Shown: positions 1 to 8,777 of the stretch, one piece after another | Layout: each line of letters opens with the position of its first letter | Numbering within the stretch: position 1 is the stretch's first letter | Source of the DNA: Paracoccus hibiscisoli | Lineage (GTDB): Bacteria; Pseudomonadota; Alphaproteobacteria; Rhodobacterales; Rhodobacteraceae | DNA length: 64,000 nt | Assembly (NCBI RefSeq): GCF_005048265.1 | Contig: NZ_SUNH01000012.1 | Coordinates: 81,500-145,499 of the forward strand | Direction: 5' to 3' | The notes under the pieces: generated by a model | The model's input: the letters and a program-made list of their open reading frames with translations, nothing else | The model's database searches: none | Told to the model about the DNA's origin: nothing | Translations under genes and position numbers: made by a program

Positions 1-1033
1 CGTCGCACATCTGCTGGGCGGTGATCTCGGGGACCCAGCCCAGCTTTTCCTTGGCCTTGGTCGGATCGCCCAGCAGCGTCTCGACCTCGGTCGGGCGGTA
101 ATAGCGCGGGTCGATCCGCACGATCACATCGCCCGGTTTGACCGCGGGGGCCTGATCGCCGGTCACCGCCTCGACGATGCCGATCTCGGCCTCGGCCGTG
201 CCCTTAAAGCGCAGCGTGATGCCCAGATGCGCCGCCGACCATTCGATGAACTGGCGCACGGAATACTGAACCCCGGTGGCGATCACGAAATCCTCGGCCA
301 CGTCCTGCTGCAGCATCATCCACTGCATGCGGACATAGTCTTTGGCATGGCCCCAGTCCCGCAGCGCGTCGATATTGCCCATATACAGGCAATCCTCCAG
401 CCCCTGGGCAATATTGGCCAAGCCGCGGGTGATCTTGCGCGTGACGAAGGTCTCTCCGCGGCGGGGGGATTCGTGGTTGAACAGGATGCCGTTGCAGGCA
501 TAGATCCCATAGGCCTCGCGATAGTTCACGGCGATCCAATAGGCATACATCTTGGCCACCGCATAGGGCGAGCGGGGATAGAAGGGCGTCGTCTCGCGCT
601 GCGGGGTCTCCTGGACCAGGCCATAGAGTTCCGAAGTCGAGGCCTGGTAGAAGCGGGTCTTGTCCTCCAGCCCCAGAAACCGGATCGCCTCGAGGATGCG
701 CAGCGTGCCGATGGCGTCCACGTTGGCGGTGTATTCGGGGGTGGCGAAACTGACCGCGACATGGGACTGCGCGCCCAGGTTATAGACCTCGTCGGGTTTG
801 ACATCGGCCATGACCCGCATCACAGAGGAGGTGTCGCCCAGGTCGCCGTAATGCAGGAACATGCGCGCGTTGACCGCATGAGGGTCCTGATAGATGTGGT
901 CGATGCGCTGCGTGTTCAGCGAGGATGACCGGCGCTTGATCCCGTGGACCTCATATCCCTTGTCCATCAGCAGTTCAGCCAGATAGCTTCCGTCCTGGCC
1001 GGTAATTCCGGTAATCAGCGCCCGCTTGGTCAT
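1..1033 (-). CDS. gmd: GDP-mannose 4,6-dehydratase, C-terminus beyond window
   Basis: The enzyme converts GDP-D-mannose to GDP-4-keto-6-deoxy-D-mannose, the entry to GDP-fucose, GDP-rhamnose or GDP-perosamine for surface polysaccharide. The first residues hold the NAD(P)-binding motif GITGQDG (residues 9-15), followed by the typical KRRSSS segment (33-38); a YxxxK catalytic pair (YAVAK) lies near residue 156. 344 codons are present and the family is about 350-375 residues, so only a short tail is missing past the left edge. The ATG is preceded by AAGGGGAA at good spacing. About 200 bp separate it from the lactonase gene upstream, so it probably has its own promoter and belongs to a cluster outside the window. 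Confidence 0.95.
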   Translation of the reverse strand, partial: MTKRALITGITGQDGSYLAELLMDKGYEVHGIKRRSSSLNTQRIDHIYQDPHAVNARMFLHYGDLGDTSSVMRVMADVKPDEVYNLGAQSHVAVSFATPEYTANVDAIGTLRILEAIRFLGLEDKTRFYQASTSELYGLVQETPQRETTPFYPRSPYAVAKMYAYWIAVNYREAYGIYACNGILFNHESPRRGETFVTRKITRGLANIAQGLEDCLYMGNIDALRDWGHAKDYVRMQWMMLQQDVAEDFVIATGVQYSVRQFIEWSAAHLGITLRFKGTAEAEIGIVEAVTGDQAPAVKPGDVIVRIDPRYYRPTEVETLLGDPTKAKEKLGWVPEITAQQMCD

Positions 1034-1232
1034 GGCCGTTCCCCTTGTCACTCAGCACGGACGCCCGTGGTGCCCCAAGGTGCCGTCTCAGCCGGTTTAC
1101 GGCAGGCCCAAGATCATTGCGATAGTCAAGTTCTGCGCATTTTCGCGATCCTGCATGCCATGCCGCAGCCCGGCAGCAGTCGGGCCGGGGGGCTGCCACT
1201 CTGCCAGGGCTGGGCGCAGGGCCGCGATGCAG

Positions 1233-2078
1233 TCAGCCCAGCACGACGCGGTGTTCGGGCTGACCGGTGACCCCGGCGGGGACCGCAAAGGTGCAGCCGT
1301 CGCCCGCCTGCGGATCGTCCAGCCCCTGGCGCGCCGAGGTGGCGAACAGCGTCGTCAGGCTGGCCCCACCGAAGGCCGGGCAGGACACGTGCCGCGCGGG
1401 CAGCACGATCGCCCGGTCGAACCGCCCCTGCCGGTCATAGCGCGCGAGGCGGGACGCGCCCCATTGCGCCGACCACAGACCGCCTTCGCTGTCGATCACC
1501 GCGCCGTCGGGGTTCAGCCCCTGGGACGCCAGGTCGATGAAGGGTTGCGGGTCGCCCAAGGGCCAGCCGTCGCGATCCAGCCGGACCTGCCAGATCATCG
1601 ACCGGTCGGTATCGGCGAAATGCGCCAGATCGCCCTCGGGGGAAAAGCAGATGGCGTTGGTGATGGTGATGGCCGGGAACAGGCGGCGCAATTCGCCCCT
1701 GTAATAGCGCCAGATCGACCCCGCGCCCGGTTCGGCGTTCAGCCCCATCGTGCCGATCCAGAACCCGCCCTGCGGATCGGCGCGGCCATCATTGCTGCGC
1801 GTCACCGGGTTGTCGGCCTCCAGCGGCACCAGCGGCGTGCTGGTCCCGTCGCGCAGATCGAACAGCGACAGCGCCCGGGCCGAGGCCACGACGATGCGGT
1901 CGCGGTCCACCAGCCCCGCCGCCGAGACGTGGTTGGGGAAATCCCAGTGCTGGCGCGCGCCGTCCTGGGGTTTCAGGAACAGGCGTTTCTGGATGATGTC
2001 GAACCAGATCAGGGCGTTGCGGTCGGGATGCCACAGCGCGCCCTCGCCCAGGGTGCAGGGGGTGGGGTCAAAGATCAT
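1233..2078 (-). CDS. SMP-30/gluconolactonase-family sugar lactonase
   Basis: A 281-residue six-bladed beta-propeller lactonase of the SMP-30/LRE family. Metal-ligand motifs are visible: the early Glu in TLGEGALWHP, the Asn-Asp in RSNDGRADPQG, and the Asp in FADTDRSM. In this context the likely substrate is D-galactono-lactone made by the galactose dehydrogenase of the neighbouring operon, giving galactonate; that assignment is inferred from context, since the family also hydrolyses glucono- and arabinono-lactones. The start is set at the ATG that overlaps the dgoA stop as ATGA; an upstream in-frame start lies inside dgoA. It is the last gene of the minus-strand galactoside operon. Confidence 0.88.
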   Translation of the reverse strand: MIFDPTPCTLGEGALWHPDRNALIWFDIIQKRLFLKPQDGARQHWDFPNHVSAAGLVDRDRIVVASARALSLFDLRDGTSTPLVPLEADNPVTRSNDGRADPQGGFWIGTMGLNAEPGAGSIWRYYRGELRRLFPAITITNAICFSPEGDLAHFADTDRSMIWQVRLDRDGWPLGDPQPFIDLASQGLNPDGAVIDSEGGLWSAQWGASRLARYDRQGRFDRAIVLPARHVSCPAFGGASLTTLFATSARQGLDDPQAGDGCTFAVPAGVTGQPEHRVVLG

Positions 2079-2677
2079 GCCGATGCCTCCCATGCCGCGA
2101 CCATCGCGCGGGCCTTGTCCGCGACCGTGGCCGCATCATCGCCGGGTTTGTACAGCGCCGATCCGATGCCAAACCCCGCCGCCCCCGCGCGCCGCCAGTC
2201 GGCCATGGTATCCGCGGACACCCCGCCCACCGCCCAGCATTCCGTGCCTTGGGGCAGCACCGCCCGCATGGCGCGCAGGCCGGTGGGGCCGATCAGTTCG
2301 CCGGGAAACAGCTTCAGCCCGGTGGCGCCCGCATCCAGCGCGGTGAACGCCTCGGTCGGGGTCATCACACCTGGATAGCTGGCCATGCCCGCCGCGACGG
2401 TGGCGCGGATGACATCGGGGTTGCAGTTGGGCGACAGCACCATGCGCCCCCCTGCCTCGGCCACGGCGCGCACCTGATCAGCGGTCAGCACGGTGCCCGC
2501 GCCGATCTGCGCCACGTCGCCAAAGTCGCGCGCCAGACGCGCGATGCTGTCCAGCGGGTCGGGAGAGTTCAGCGGCACCTCCAGCCGGGTGATGCCGGCG
2601 TCGATCAGGGCGCGGCCGATGGCGGGGGCGTCTTGCGGGGTCAGGCCGCGCAGGATGGCGATCAGGGGGCGGGACAT
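2075..2677 (-). CDS. dgoA: 2-dehydro-3-deoxy-6-phosphogalactonate aldolase
   Basis: A 200-residue class I aldolase that splits 2-keto-3-deoxy-6-phosphogalactonate into pyruvate and glyceraldehyde 3-phosphate, the last step of the De Ley-Doudoroff galactose pathway. The KDPG/KDPGal-aldolase signature is intact: Glu33 in RLEVPLNSP and the Schiff-base Lys122 in GLKLFPGE. Full length for the family. Four bases separate it from the dgoK stop, and its own stop overlaps the lactonase ATG, so the three genes are translationally coupled. The KDPG aldolase (Eda) alternative is less likely because dgoK and dgoD are in the same locus. Confidence 0.95.
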   Translation of the reverse strand: MSRPLIAILRGLTPQDAPAIGRALIDAGITRLEVPLNSPDPLDSIARLARDFGDVAQIGAGTVLTADQVRAVAEAGGRMVLSPNCNPDVIRATVAAGMASYPGVMTPTEAFTALDAGATGLKLFPGELIGPTGLRAMRAVLPQGTECWAVGGVSADTMADWRRAGAAGFGIGSALYKPGDDAATVADKARAMVAAWEASA

Positions 2678-2681
2678 GGGA

Positions 2682-3563
2682 TCATCCTTGCAGGAATTGG
2701 CGATGGGCGGCGGCCAGGCCCGCCAGGGTCGCGTCGGCCACGGACATGCGCGCGGGCGCCAGCCCCTGCGCCGTCAGCGCCTCGGCATAAAGGGCCGACA
2801 GCGCGGGCGCACCGATGATGGTCACGTCGCAGCCCAGCCACCAGGGGCGGGCGGCGGCCAGCTCCCACCCGATCAGGGTGCCGGACAGGCGGGCGCGGGC
2901 CGTGGCCGGGTCCAGATCCGCCAGCAGCGATTCCGCGCGCAGCTGGAACAGCCCGGCATAGCCGCGTTCGGGCCGCGCCATCGCGTCCGAAACCGCGCCC
3001 CGGAACACCGCCGGATCGCAGGTGCCCGTGCCCACGGAATGGCGCAGGACCGACTGTTCGGCCAGCAGGCCGAAGATCTCTCCGGTCATGAAGCTTTTGA
3101 AGTTGCAGATCTCTCCGGCGGAAATGCGGACCCATTTCGTATGCGTGCCGGGCAGGCAGGCGATGCCGTCGAAGTCCGGGTCCAGTGCCAGAAGACCCGC
3201 GATCTGGGTCTCCTCTCCGCGCATCACATCGGCGGGGGCGTCCTGGCGGATGCCGCAGACGATGCGCACCGGACGGCCGCCCGGATCGCCGGGCACCGCG
3301 ACCATGCGCGGGGTGGCGGGGCAGGGGACGGCGGCATAGGGGGCCTCGACCCAGCCCTGGCGCGACCCGACCATGCCGCAGGCGATGACCGGCACGGCGG
3401 GCCAGCCATCGGTCGCCTGCGCCAGCACGTCCGCGAACTGGTCGGGGGTCAGGCTGGCCATGCCCTGGTCGCTGCTGCGGGCCTCGACCGGGCTGCGGCC
3501 GGACATGGCCCACAGGCGCAGGTTGGTGGTGCCCCAATCGGCGGCGATCCAGTCTATCGTCAC
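2682..3563 (-). CDS. dgoK: 2-dehydro-3-deoxygalactonokinase
   Basis: A 293-residue DgoK-family sugar kinase that phosphorylates 2-keto-3-deoxygalactonate at C6 with ATP, feeding dgoA. The N-terminus shows the phosphate-binding motif ADWGTTNLRLW; GTHTKW and the GTGT segment in the centre are also family hallmarks. The start is a GTG whose bases overlap the TGA of the alpha-galactosidase (GTGA); the much longer open frame upstream is antisense-type noise inside that gene. The protein begins VTIDWIAADWGTT, which matches family N-termini. It sits fifth in the galactoside operon. Confidence 0.94.
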   Translation of the reverse strand: MTIDWIAADWGTTNLRLWAMSGRSPVEARSSDQGMASLTPDQFADVLAQATDGWPAVPVIACGMVGSRQGWVEAPYAAVPCPATPRMVAVPGDPGGRPVRIVCGIRQDAPADVMRGEETQIAGLLALDPDFDGIACLPGTHTKWVRISAGEICNFKSFMTGEIFGLLAEQSVLRHSVGTGTCDPAVFRGAVSDAMARPERGYAGLFQLRAESLLADLDPATARARLSGTLIGWELAAARPWWLGCDVTIIGAPALSALYAEALTAQGLAPARMSVADATLAGLAAAHRQFLQG

Positions 3564-5602
3564 AGTTTCACCCCTTCGATGACGGCGATGGTCTGCGGGA
3601 AGGCGGGCGGCAGGGCAACCCCCTGCGCCATCAGCGCCGCGCCGGGCAGGGTCACCGGCCCCCGCGACAGCGCCACCGGGGAACTGGGATGCCCACGCGG
3701 ATGTTCCAGCATCGTCAGACGATAATGCGCCGCCGGGTCCAGTCCGGTCAGGCGCAGGGGCGGCGGCTGCACCGCCACGGGCGCGTCGATCTGGGCGGCA
3801 AAGACGACCAGGCGGTGGCCGTCCGCGGCCATCTGCATCTCGGCCAGGGCGCCCGCGGGGCGGTCCAGCCGCCAGATGTCGCCCGCCATCATCCAGTCGC
3901 GGTTGGCCTTCCACCAGGCGGTGACGCGGTTCACGGTCTCGGCCTCGGGGTCGGTCAGTTCGCGCGGGTCCATCTCGAACCCCATGTGGCGTTGCGCTGC
4001 GGTCCAGGCGCGCAGCGCCATGGGCAGCACCCGCCCCGAGGTGTGGCAGTCGCGCGGGCCCACATGGCTGCCCGTGACGCAGGCGGGCAGCAGCATCGCG
4101 GCGTGGTGCTGGATGCGCAGCCGTTCGATCGCGTCATTGCTGTCGGACAGCCAGACGCGGCCGCAGCGGGTCAGGATGCCCGCGTCGATGCGGCCCCCAC
4201 CGGACGCGCAGCTTTCGAATTCCACCCCCGGATGGGCCGCGCGCAGCCGGTCCAGCAGCGCATAGACGCCCCGCGTCTGGCCCGCGTCGGGCCAGGGCGT
4301 CAGGCGGTTGTGGTCCCATTTGACATAGTCGATGTCCCACGCGCCCAGGATGCCGCCGATGCGGTGGAACAGATGGTCGCGCACATCGTCGCGGGCCATG
4401 TCCAGATGCAGCTGGTTGCGGCCCCGGATCTGGTCCGCCGGCCCCAGCACCCAGTCCGGATGGGCGCGATAGAGGTCGCTGTCCTCGTTGATCATCTCAG
4501 GCTCGAACCACAGGCCAAAGCGCATGTTCAGGGCGCGCAGCTTGTCGATCAGCGGCTGGAATCCGTGGGAATGCTTGCGCGGGTCGATGGCCCAATCGCC
4601 CAGGGACGAGGTGTCGTCGTCGCGCCGCCCGAACCAGCCATCGTCCAGCACGAAACGCTCGGCCCCCAGGGCCGCCGCGCGTTCGGCGATGTCAGACAGC
4701 TCGGCCGCGTCATGGCGGAAATAGATCGCCTCCCAACCGTTGTAATGCACCGGGCGGGGCTGGCGCGCGGGCGGCAGGGCGTCGCGGATCGCGCGCTGGA
4801 AGGGGATCGCCACGCTGTTCAGGCCCCTATCGCCGCGGGCCAGCCAGATCTCGGCGGTCTGGAACATCGTGCCGGGCGCGCGTTCGGACCCTGAGCAATG
4901 GCCCAGCTGGATCTGGCGGCGGCCCTCGGGCAGGGCCTCGACCAGCATGCGGTGGCCGCCGGACCAGCCGTAATGCAGGGCCACGGCCTCTCCGCCGGTG
5001 TTGGTGGTGCCGGGCGCGGTCAGCCACAGATGCGGCGGATGTTCGTGTCCCGACCGGCCCGTGCGCGCATCGCGCAGGCGCGCGCCGTGGTCCAGCGTGC
5101 TGGTCACCGGCTGGAATTCGCGCGTCCAGCGGCCCGCCAGTTCGGTCAGCTGGGTCAGATGCGCGGGCACCGGCAGGGCCAGCGCCAGATGGTGCAGCGT
5201 CAGCGCCGCGTCCGCCGTCAGCCGCGCGGACAGGCCGATCAGCCCGTGATCCATCGCGCGGATGGTGATGTCCAGCCGCAGGCCCGGCGCGACATGGCGC
5301 AGGGTCAGCGCGTCGCCCTGATCCGCGCCGTCGAAGCGCCACTCCGGCTCCAGCGGCAGGCCGTTCTGGAACGCGACCAGCCCCGGCTGGCCCGGAAAGC
5401 TGCGCCGCGCCTCGGGGATCAGCGACAAGGGCGGCAGCGCGTCCAGCATGCCGCCGGTGATGCCGCCCGCCCCCGCCGCCACCAGCGCCTCAAGGTCGGT
5501 GTCGAGGGCCAGGGGCGCGCCCCAGTAATGGCAGCAGGCCATGCCGCCGTCGCTGCCCAGAACCATCGTCTGCGCGGGGGTGTCGATGCGCCAGAGGGTC
5601 AT
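3560..5602 (-). CDS. GH36 alpha-galactosidase
   Basis: A 680-residue glycoside hydrolase of family 36 that removes alpha-1,6-linked galactose from melibiose, raffinose and related sugars. Motifs in order: FVLDDGWFG, GLWFEPEMIN, the nucleophile Asp430 in YVKWDHNR, the ESCASGGGRID loop and the acid/base Asp487 in WLSDSND. No signal peptide is seen, so the substrate must be imported intact by the adjacent ABC transporter and split in the cytoplasm. The ATG overlaps the stop of the permease gene (ATGA), and the gene's own stop overlaps the dgoK GTG. Length is typical of bacterial GH36 enzymes. Confidence 0.95.
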   Translation of the reverse strand: MTLWRIDTPAQTMVLGSDGGMACCHYWGAPLALDTDLEALVAAGAGGITGGMLDALPPLSLIPEARRSFPGQPGLVAFQNGLPLEPEWRFDGADQGDALTLRHVAPGLRLDITIRAMDHGLIGLSARLTADAALTLHHLALALPVPAHLTQLTELAGRWTREFQPVTSTLDHGARLRDARTGRSGHEHPPHLWLTAPGTTNTGGEAVALHYGWSGGHRMLVEALPEGRRQIQLGHCSGSERAPGTMFQTAEIWLARGDRGLNSVAIPFQRAIRDALPPARQPRPVHYNGWEAIYFRHDAAELSDIAERAAALGAERFVLDDGWFGRRDDDTSSLGDWAIDPRKHSHGFQPLIDKLRALNMRFGLWFEPEMINEDSDLYRAHPDWVLGPADQIRGRNQLHLDMARDDVRDHLFHRIGGILGAWDIDYVKWDHNRLTPWPDAGQTRGVYALLDRLRAAHPGVEFESCASGGGRIDAGILTRCGRVWLSDSNDAIERLRIQHHAAMLLPACVTGSHVGPRDCHTSGRVLPMALRAWTAAQRHMGFEMDPRELTDPEAETVNRVTAWWKANRDWMMAGDIWRLDRPAGALAEMQMAADGHRLVVFAAQIDAPVAVQPPPLRLTGLDPAAHYRLTMLEHPRGHPSSPVALSRGPVTLPGAALMAQGVALPPAFPQTIAVIEGVKL

Positions 5603-6444
5603 TTCACCGCACCCAGAGTCAGGCCCGCGATGAAGTGCCGCTGCATCATGAAGAACATCAGCACCGGGGGCAGGGCGGCCAGGATGGACCCCGCGCTGAC
5701 CAGGTGCCAGGCGGCGATCCACTGGCCGTTCAGGCTGTTCAGGCCCGCCGTCACCGGCTGCGTGCTGGCGCCGGTGGTCAGCACCATGGCCCAGAAATAA
5801 TCGTTCCAGATGAAGGTGAAGACCAGCACCGACAGCGCCGCGATGGCAGGTCGCACCAGCGGCAGGACGATATGCCAGAAGATCTGCCATTCGGTGACGC
5901 CCTCGACGCGGGCAGCCTCAATCAGTTCGCGCGGCAGGGCCTTGATGAAGTTGCGCATGAACAGCGTGCAGAACCCCGTCTGGAACGCGATGTGGAACAG
6001 CGCCAGCCCGGTGATGGTGTTGTAGAGGCCCAGATCGACCGTCAGGTCGCGCACCGGCACCATCAGGATCTGGAAGGGCACGAAATTGCCCGCCACGAAC
6101 ATGAAGAACACCAGCAGCGACAGGCGGAACTTGTACACCGCCAGCGCGAACCCGGTCAGGCAGGACAGCGCCACCGCGCCGAACATCACCGGAATGGTGA
6201 TGCGAAAGCTGTTCCACAGATACTGCGCCAGCGGCGAATTGCGGAACACATCGGCGTAATTCTCGAAGGCCAGCCGCGAGGGGATACCGAAATAGTTGCC
6301 CGCGGCCAGATCGCCCGACGGACGGACCGAGGTCATGGCGACCCCCAGCAGCGGCAGCAGCCACAGGATCAGCATGATCGGCAGCACGATCTTGTAGGTG
6401 CGCTGCGCTGCGGGGGACATCGTCTGGATGGGACGGGGGAACAT
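5599..6444 (-). CDS. Sugar ABC transporter permease, MalG type
   Basis: A 281-residue inner-membrane permease of the carbohydrate uptake-1 (MalFGK2-like) class. It has about six membrane helices, starting at residues 19-37, and the cytoplasmic EAA loop for ATPase contact (EAARVEGVTEWQIFWHIVLP). It pairs with the MalF-type permease just upstream (3 bases between the genes) and with the ATPase at 9583-10638. Its operon position between binding protein and alpha-galactosidase indicates alpha/beta-galactoside import. Confidence 0.93.
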   Translation of the reverse strand: MFPRPIQTMSPAAQRTYKIVLPIMLILWLLPLLGVAMTSVRPSGDLAAGNYFGIPSRLAFENYADVFRNSPLAQYLWNSFRITIPVMFGAVALSCLTGFALAVYKFRLSLLVFFMFVAGNFVPFQILMVPVRDLTVDLGLYNTITGLALFHIAFQTGFCTLFMRNFIKALPRELIEAARVEGVTEWQIFWHIVLPLVRPAIAALSVLVFTFIWNDYFWAMVLTTGASTQPVTAGLNSLNGQWIAAWHLVSAGSILAALPPVLMFFMMQRHFIAGLTLGAVK

Positions 6445-6447
6445 GGG

Positions 6448-7371
6448 TCAGGCCCCTTTCTCGTCGCGCCACATCTTCCAGATGAAGCCCGAGATGAAGA
6501 TCATCATGATGCCGAACAGCACGACCGCGATCGCCGCGCCGTAACCCATCCGGTATCCGTATTCCGACAGCGCCTGTTCGTACATGTAATAGGACAGCAC
6601 GCGCGACGACCCGAACGGCCCGCCCGAGGTCATGATGCTGACCAGATCAAAGCTGCGCAGCGCGCCGATGACGGTGACCACCACCGCGATGAAGGTCGCG
6701 GGACGCAATTGCGGCAGCACGACGTGCCACAGCATCCGCCAGCCCTTGGCGCCGTCCAGGCGGGCGGCCTCGATCTGGTCGGGGGCCACCGCGTTCAGGC
6801 CGGTCAGATACAGGATCATGCAATAGGCGATCTGCGGCCACAGGCCCGCGGCGATGATGCCATAGGTCACGTAACGCTCATCCGCCAACAGCGCCACGCC
6901 TGTGCCCGTCACCCATTCGATCAGCGCATAGAACAGCCCGAATCCCGGCGCGTAGAACCACGAAAAGATCAGCCCCACGACCACCTGGCTGATGACGAAG
7001 GGAAAGAAGAACAGTGACTTGTAGATGCGGATGCCGCGCACGGTCTGGTTCAGGAACAGCGCGATCATCAGCCCGGCCGGCACGGCCAGCAGATACAGCG
7101 CCAGCCAGATGATGTTGTTCTTGAGGCTGGTATAGAACGCCTCGTCCCACCACAGCTCGCTGTAATTGGCCAGGCCGATCCAGCGCATGGCCCCCAGCCC
7201 GTCCCAATCGTGAAACGACACCCAGATCGACTGAAAGATCGGGATGATCACATAGACGGAAAACATCAGCAGGCCCGGGGCCAGGAACAGCCAGGGCGTC
7301 AGCTGACGCCGCGACCGGCGCGCGCGCGGGACGGTCGCCGGGGGCGGGGCGGGGTGGGGCAGGGCGGTCAT
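6448..7371 (-). CDS. Sugar ABC transporter permease, MalF type
   Basis: A 307-residue membrane permease and partner of the MalG-type protein. After a basic, proline-rich N-terminus it has six predicted helices, a periplasmic loop with WVSFHDWDGLG, and an EAA loop (EAARLDGAKGWRMLWHVVLP). The ATG at 7371 is chosen because AGAAGGTGG lies directly before it; an in-frame GTG 30 bases upstream has no clear ribosome site. It follows the solute-binding protein gene after a 71-bp gap, long enough for an mRNA processing site, as is common when the binding protein is made in excess. Confidence 0.92.
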   Translation of the reverse strand: MTALPHPAPPPATVPRARRSRRQLTPWLFLAPGLLMFSVYVIIPIFQSIWVSFHDWDGLGAMRWIGLANYSELWWDEAFYTSLKNNIIWLALYLLAVPAGLMIALFLNQTVRGIRIYKSLFFFPFVISQVVVGLIFSWFYAPGFGLFYALIEWVTGTGVALLADERYVTYGIIAAGLWPQIAYCMILYLTGLNAVAPDQIEAARLDGAKGWRMLWHVVLPQLRPATFIAVVVTVIGALRSFDLVSIMTSGGPFGSSRVLSYYMYEQALSEYGYRMGYGAAIAVVLFGIMMIFISGFIWKMWRDEKGA

Positions 7372-7442
7372 CGGGGCCACCTTCTTCTGGCGGGAAAACA
7401 CGCGGGCAGGGGCTGCCCGCGCAAGGGTTCACGGGGTGACGA

Positions 7443-8678
7443 TCACTGGGCGTAGACGCGCTGACGCTGACGCTCCAGCCGGTCCAGGATGGCGTCCAGA
7501 CGCTCGGGGCGGACCATGAATTCCTGGAAGCCCTCCATCCCGGCCTTGGCCATTTCCGGCGGCGCGTCGCGGTCAAAGAACTGCGCGATGCCGCCCTCGG
7601 CGGTGGACAGCATCTCGAACCCGGCCTGCAGGAAGGGGTCGTCGCCCACCGTCGCCTCGGCATTGACCGGCAGCTGGCCCAGGGCCGCGTTCAGCGTGGT
7701 CTGCACGTCGGGACGCGCGGCAAAGGCCAAGAATAGCTTGGCATCGTCGGGGTTCTTGGCACCCGCGGGGATATGCAGCGTGTCGGTCGGGGCCTCTTCG
7801 GCGCGGGGGATGTCGGGGTTGATCGTGGGGAAGGACATGAAGCCCAGGCTGTCATCCGTCATGCCGCCATCCTTGAAGCTTGCGACCGCGAAATTGCCCA
7901 TGACGTAGTTCGCGGCCTTGCCCTGCACCAGGTTCGACACCGCATCCTGCCAATCGATCGCGGCATGGTTGGCCGAGACATAGGGCAGCACCTTTTCGAA
8001 TTCGGCAAAGACCGCGCGCACGCTGTCGTCCGTCCAGGGGATTTCCCCGTTGGTCAGCTGCATGTGCCAGTCATAGCCGTTCGTGCGCAGCGACAGATAG
8101 TCGAACAGCCCCGCCACCGGCCACAGCGCCTTGGAGCCCGTGGTCAGGCAGTCGATGCCCGCGGCCTTGAACGCCTCGCAATTGGCCAGGAACCCCTCCC
8201 ATGTGTCGGCGGGCTCGACCCCCACCTGCGCATAGACGTCGCGGTTCATGTAGACGCCCCACTGGTAATAGGTGAAGGGCACGCCCCATTGCTTGTCGTC
8301 GATGGTCATCGCCGACAGGGTCGAGGACAGGCTGTCGGTCAGCCCGTGTTCCGCCCAGACATCCGACACGTCCATGAACTGGCCCGCATCGACAAAGGGG
8401 CGCATGCGGTTGCCCGCGAACCAGAACACCACATCGGGCGCATCGGCGGTCAGAAAGTTGCGGATCGCGGTCTTGTAGCCTTCGTGGTCGAAGGTGTTCA
8501 CCTGCACGTCGATCTCGGGGTTCTCGGCCTCGAAATCCGCGACCAGCTGCTCGAACGCGGCCTTGGGGGCGGGGTCGGATGCGTTGCTGTTGAACACCAG
8601 AACCCGGCTTTGGGCAAAGGCGGGGGCGGCGGTGGACAGCAGCATCGCCAGCACCAGCCCTTTTCTCAGATGGACCAT
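7443..8678 (-). CDS. Extracellular sugar-binding protein (family 1)
   Basis: A 411-residue periplasmic binding protein with a clear Sec signal peptide (residues 1-22, LLSTAAPAFAQS with cleavage after AFA). The fold signature of family 1 sugar-binding proteins is present: a beta-strand VLVFNSNASD, a region with ENPEIDVQVN, and tryptophan-rich binding-site segments such as PFTYYQWGVYMN. It is the first gene of the minus-strand galactoside operon. A good promoter (TTGACA, 17 bp, CATAGT) and an inverted repeat that covers its -10 element lie just upstream, divergent from the IclR regulator. Specificity for galactosides is inferred from the enzymes of the operon. Confidence 0.92.
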   Translation of the reverse strand: MVHLRKGLVLAMLLSTAAPAFAQSRVLVFNSNASDPAPKAAFEQLVADFEAENPEIDVQVNTFDHEGYKTAIRNFLTADAPDVVFWFAGNRMRPFVDAGQFMDVSDVWAEHGLTDSLSSTLSAMTIDDKQWGVPFTYYQWGVYMNRDVYAQVGVEPADTWEGFLANCEAFKAAGIDCLTTGSKALWPVAGLFDYLSLRTNGYDWHMQLTNGEIPWTDDSVRAVFAEFEKVLPYVSANHAAIDWQDAVSNLVQGKAANYVMGNFAVASFKDGGMTDDSLGFMSFPTINPDIPRAEEAPTDTLHIPAGAKNPDDAKLFLAFAARPDVQTTLNAALGQLPVNAEATVGDDPFLQAGFEMLSTAEGGIAQFFDRDAPPEMAKAGMEGFQEFMVRPERLDAILDRLERQRQRVYAQ

Positions 8679-8692
8679 GGTCTCCCTCCCAT

Positions 8693-8704
8693 TTTGGTTC
8701 CAAA
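8693..8704. repeat. 12-bp palindrome in the regulator/transporter divergent region
   Basis: A perfect palindrome TTTGGTTCCAAA lies 15 bp upstream of the sugar-binding protein ATG, in its 5' untranslated region. It may be a second operator half for the IclR protein or for another regulator. It is a direct sequence observation without functional evidence. Confidence 0.35.
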
Positions 8705-8714
8705 TAGTGAAACT

Positions 8715-8735
8715 TAGTTTTGAATATTGAAACTA
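8715..8735. promoter_or_regulatory. Putative IclR-family operator
   Basis: The inverted repeat TAGTTT-N9-AAACTA spans 8715-8735 and overlaps the -10 element and start point of the sugar-binding protein promoter. The heptamer TGAAACT occurs at 8708-8714 and again at 8728-8734, exactly 20 bp (two helical turns) apart. Position over the core promoter suggests repression in the absence of galactoside or a pathway intermediate. The block is AT-rich against a very GC-rich background. The assignment to the adjacent IclR protein is inferred. Confidence 0.55.
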
Positions 8736-8760
8736 TGCTGCGAATCGCATAGCCTGTCAA
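8732..8760 (-). promoter_or_regulatory. Sigma70-type promoter of the sugar-binding protein operon
   Basis: Read on the minus strand, TTGACA (8760-8755) is followed after 17 bp by CATAGT (8737-8732). The -35 is a consensus match and the -10 matches four of six positions. The expected transcription start is near 8725, inside the inverted repeat listed separately, with the ATG about 47 bp further on. Confidence 0.6.
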
Positions 8761-8777
8761 CAACGAGGGAGGACGCC

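Noticed and set aside
1166..1195. Imperfect GC hairpin between the lactonase gene and gmd
   Set aside because: The stem is short and interrupted and no T run follows, so a terminator call is not supported.
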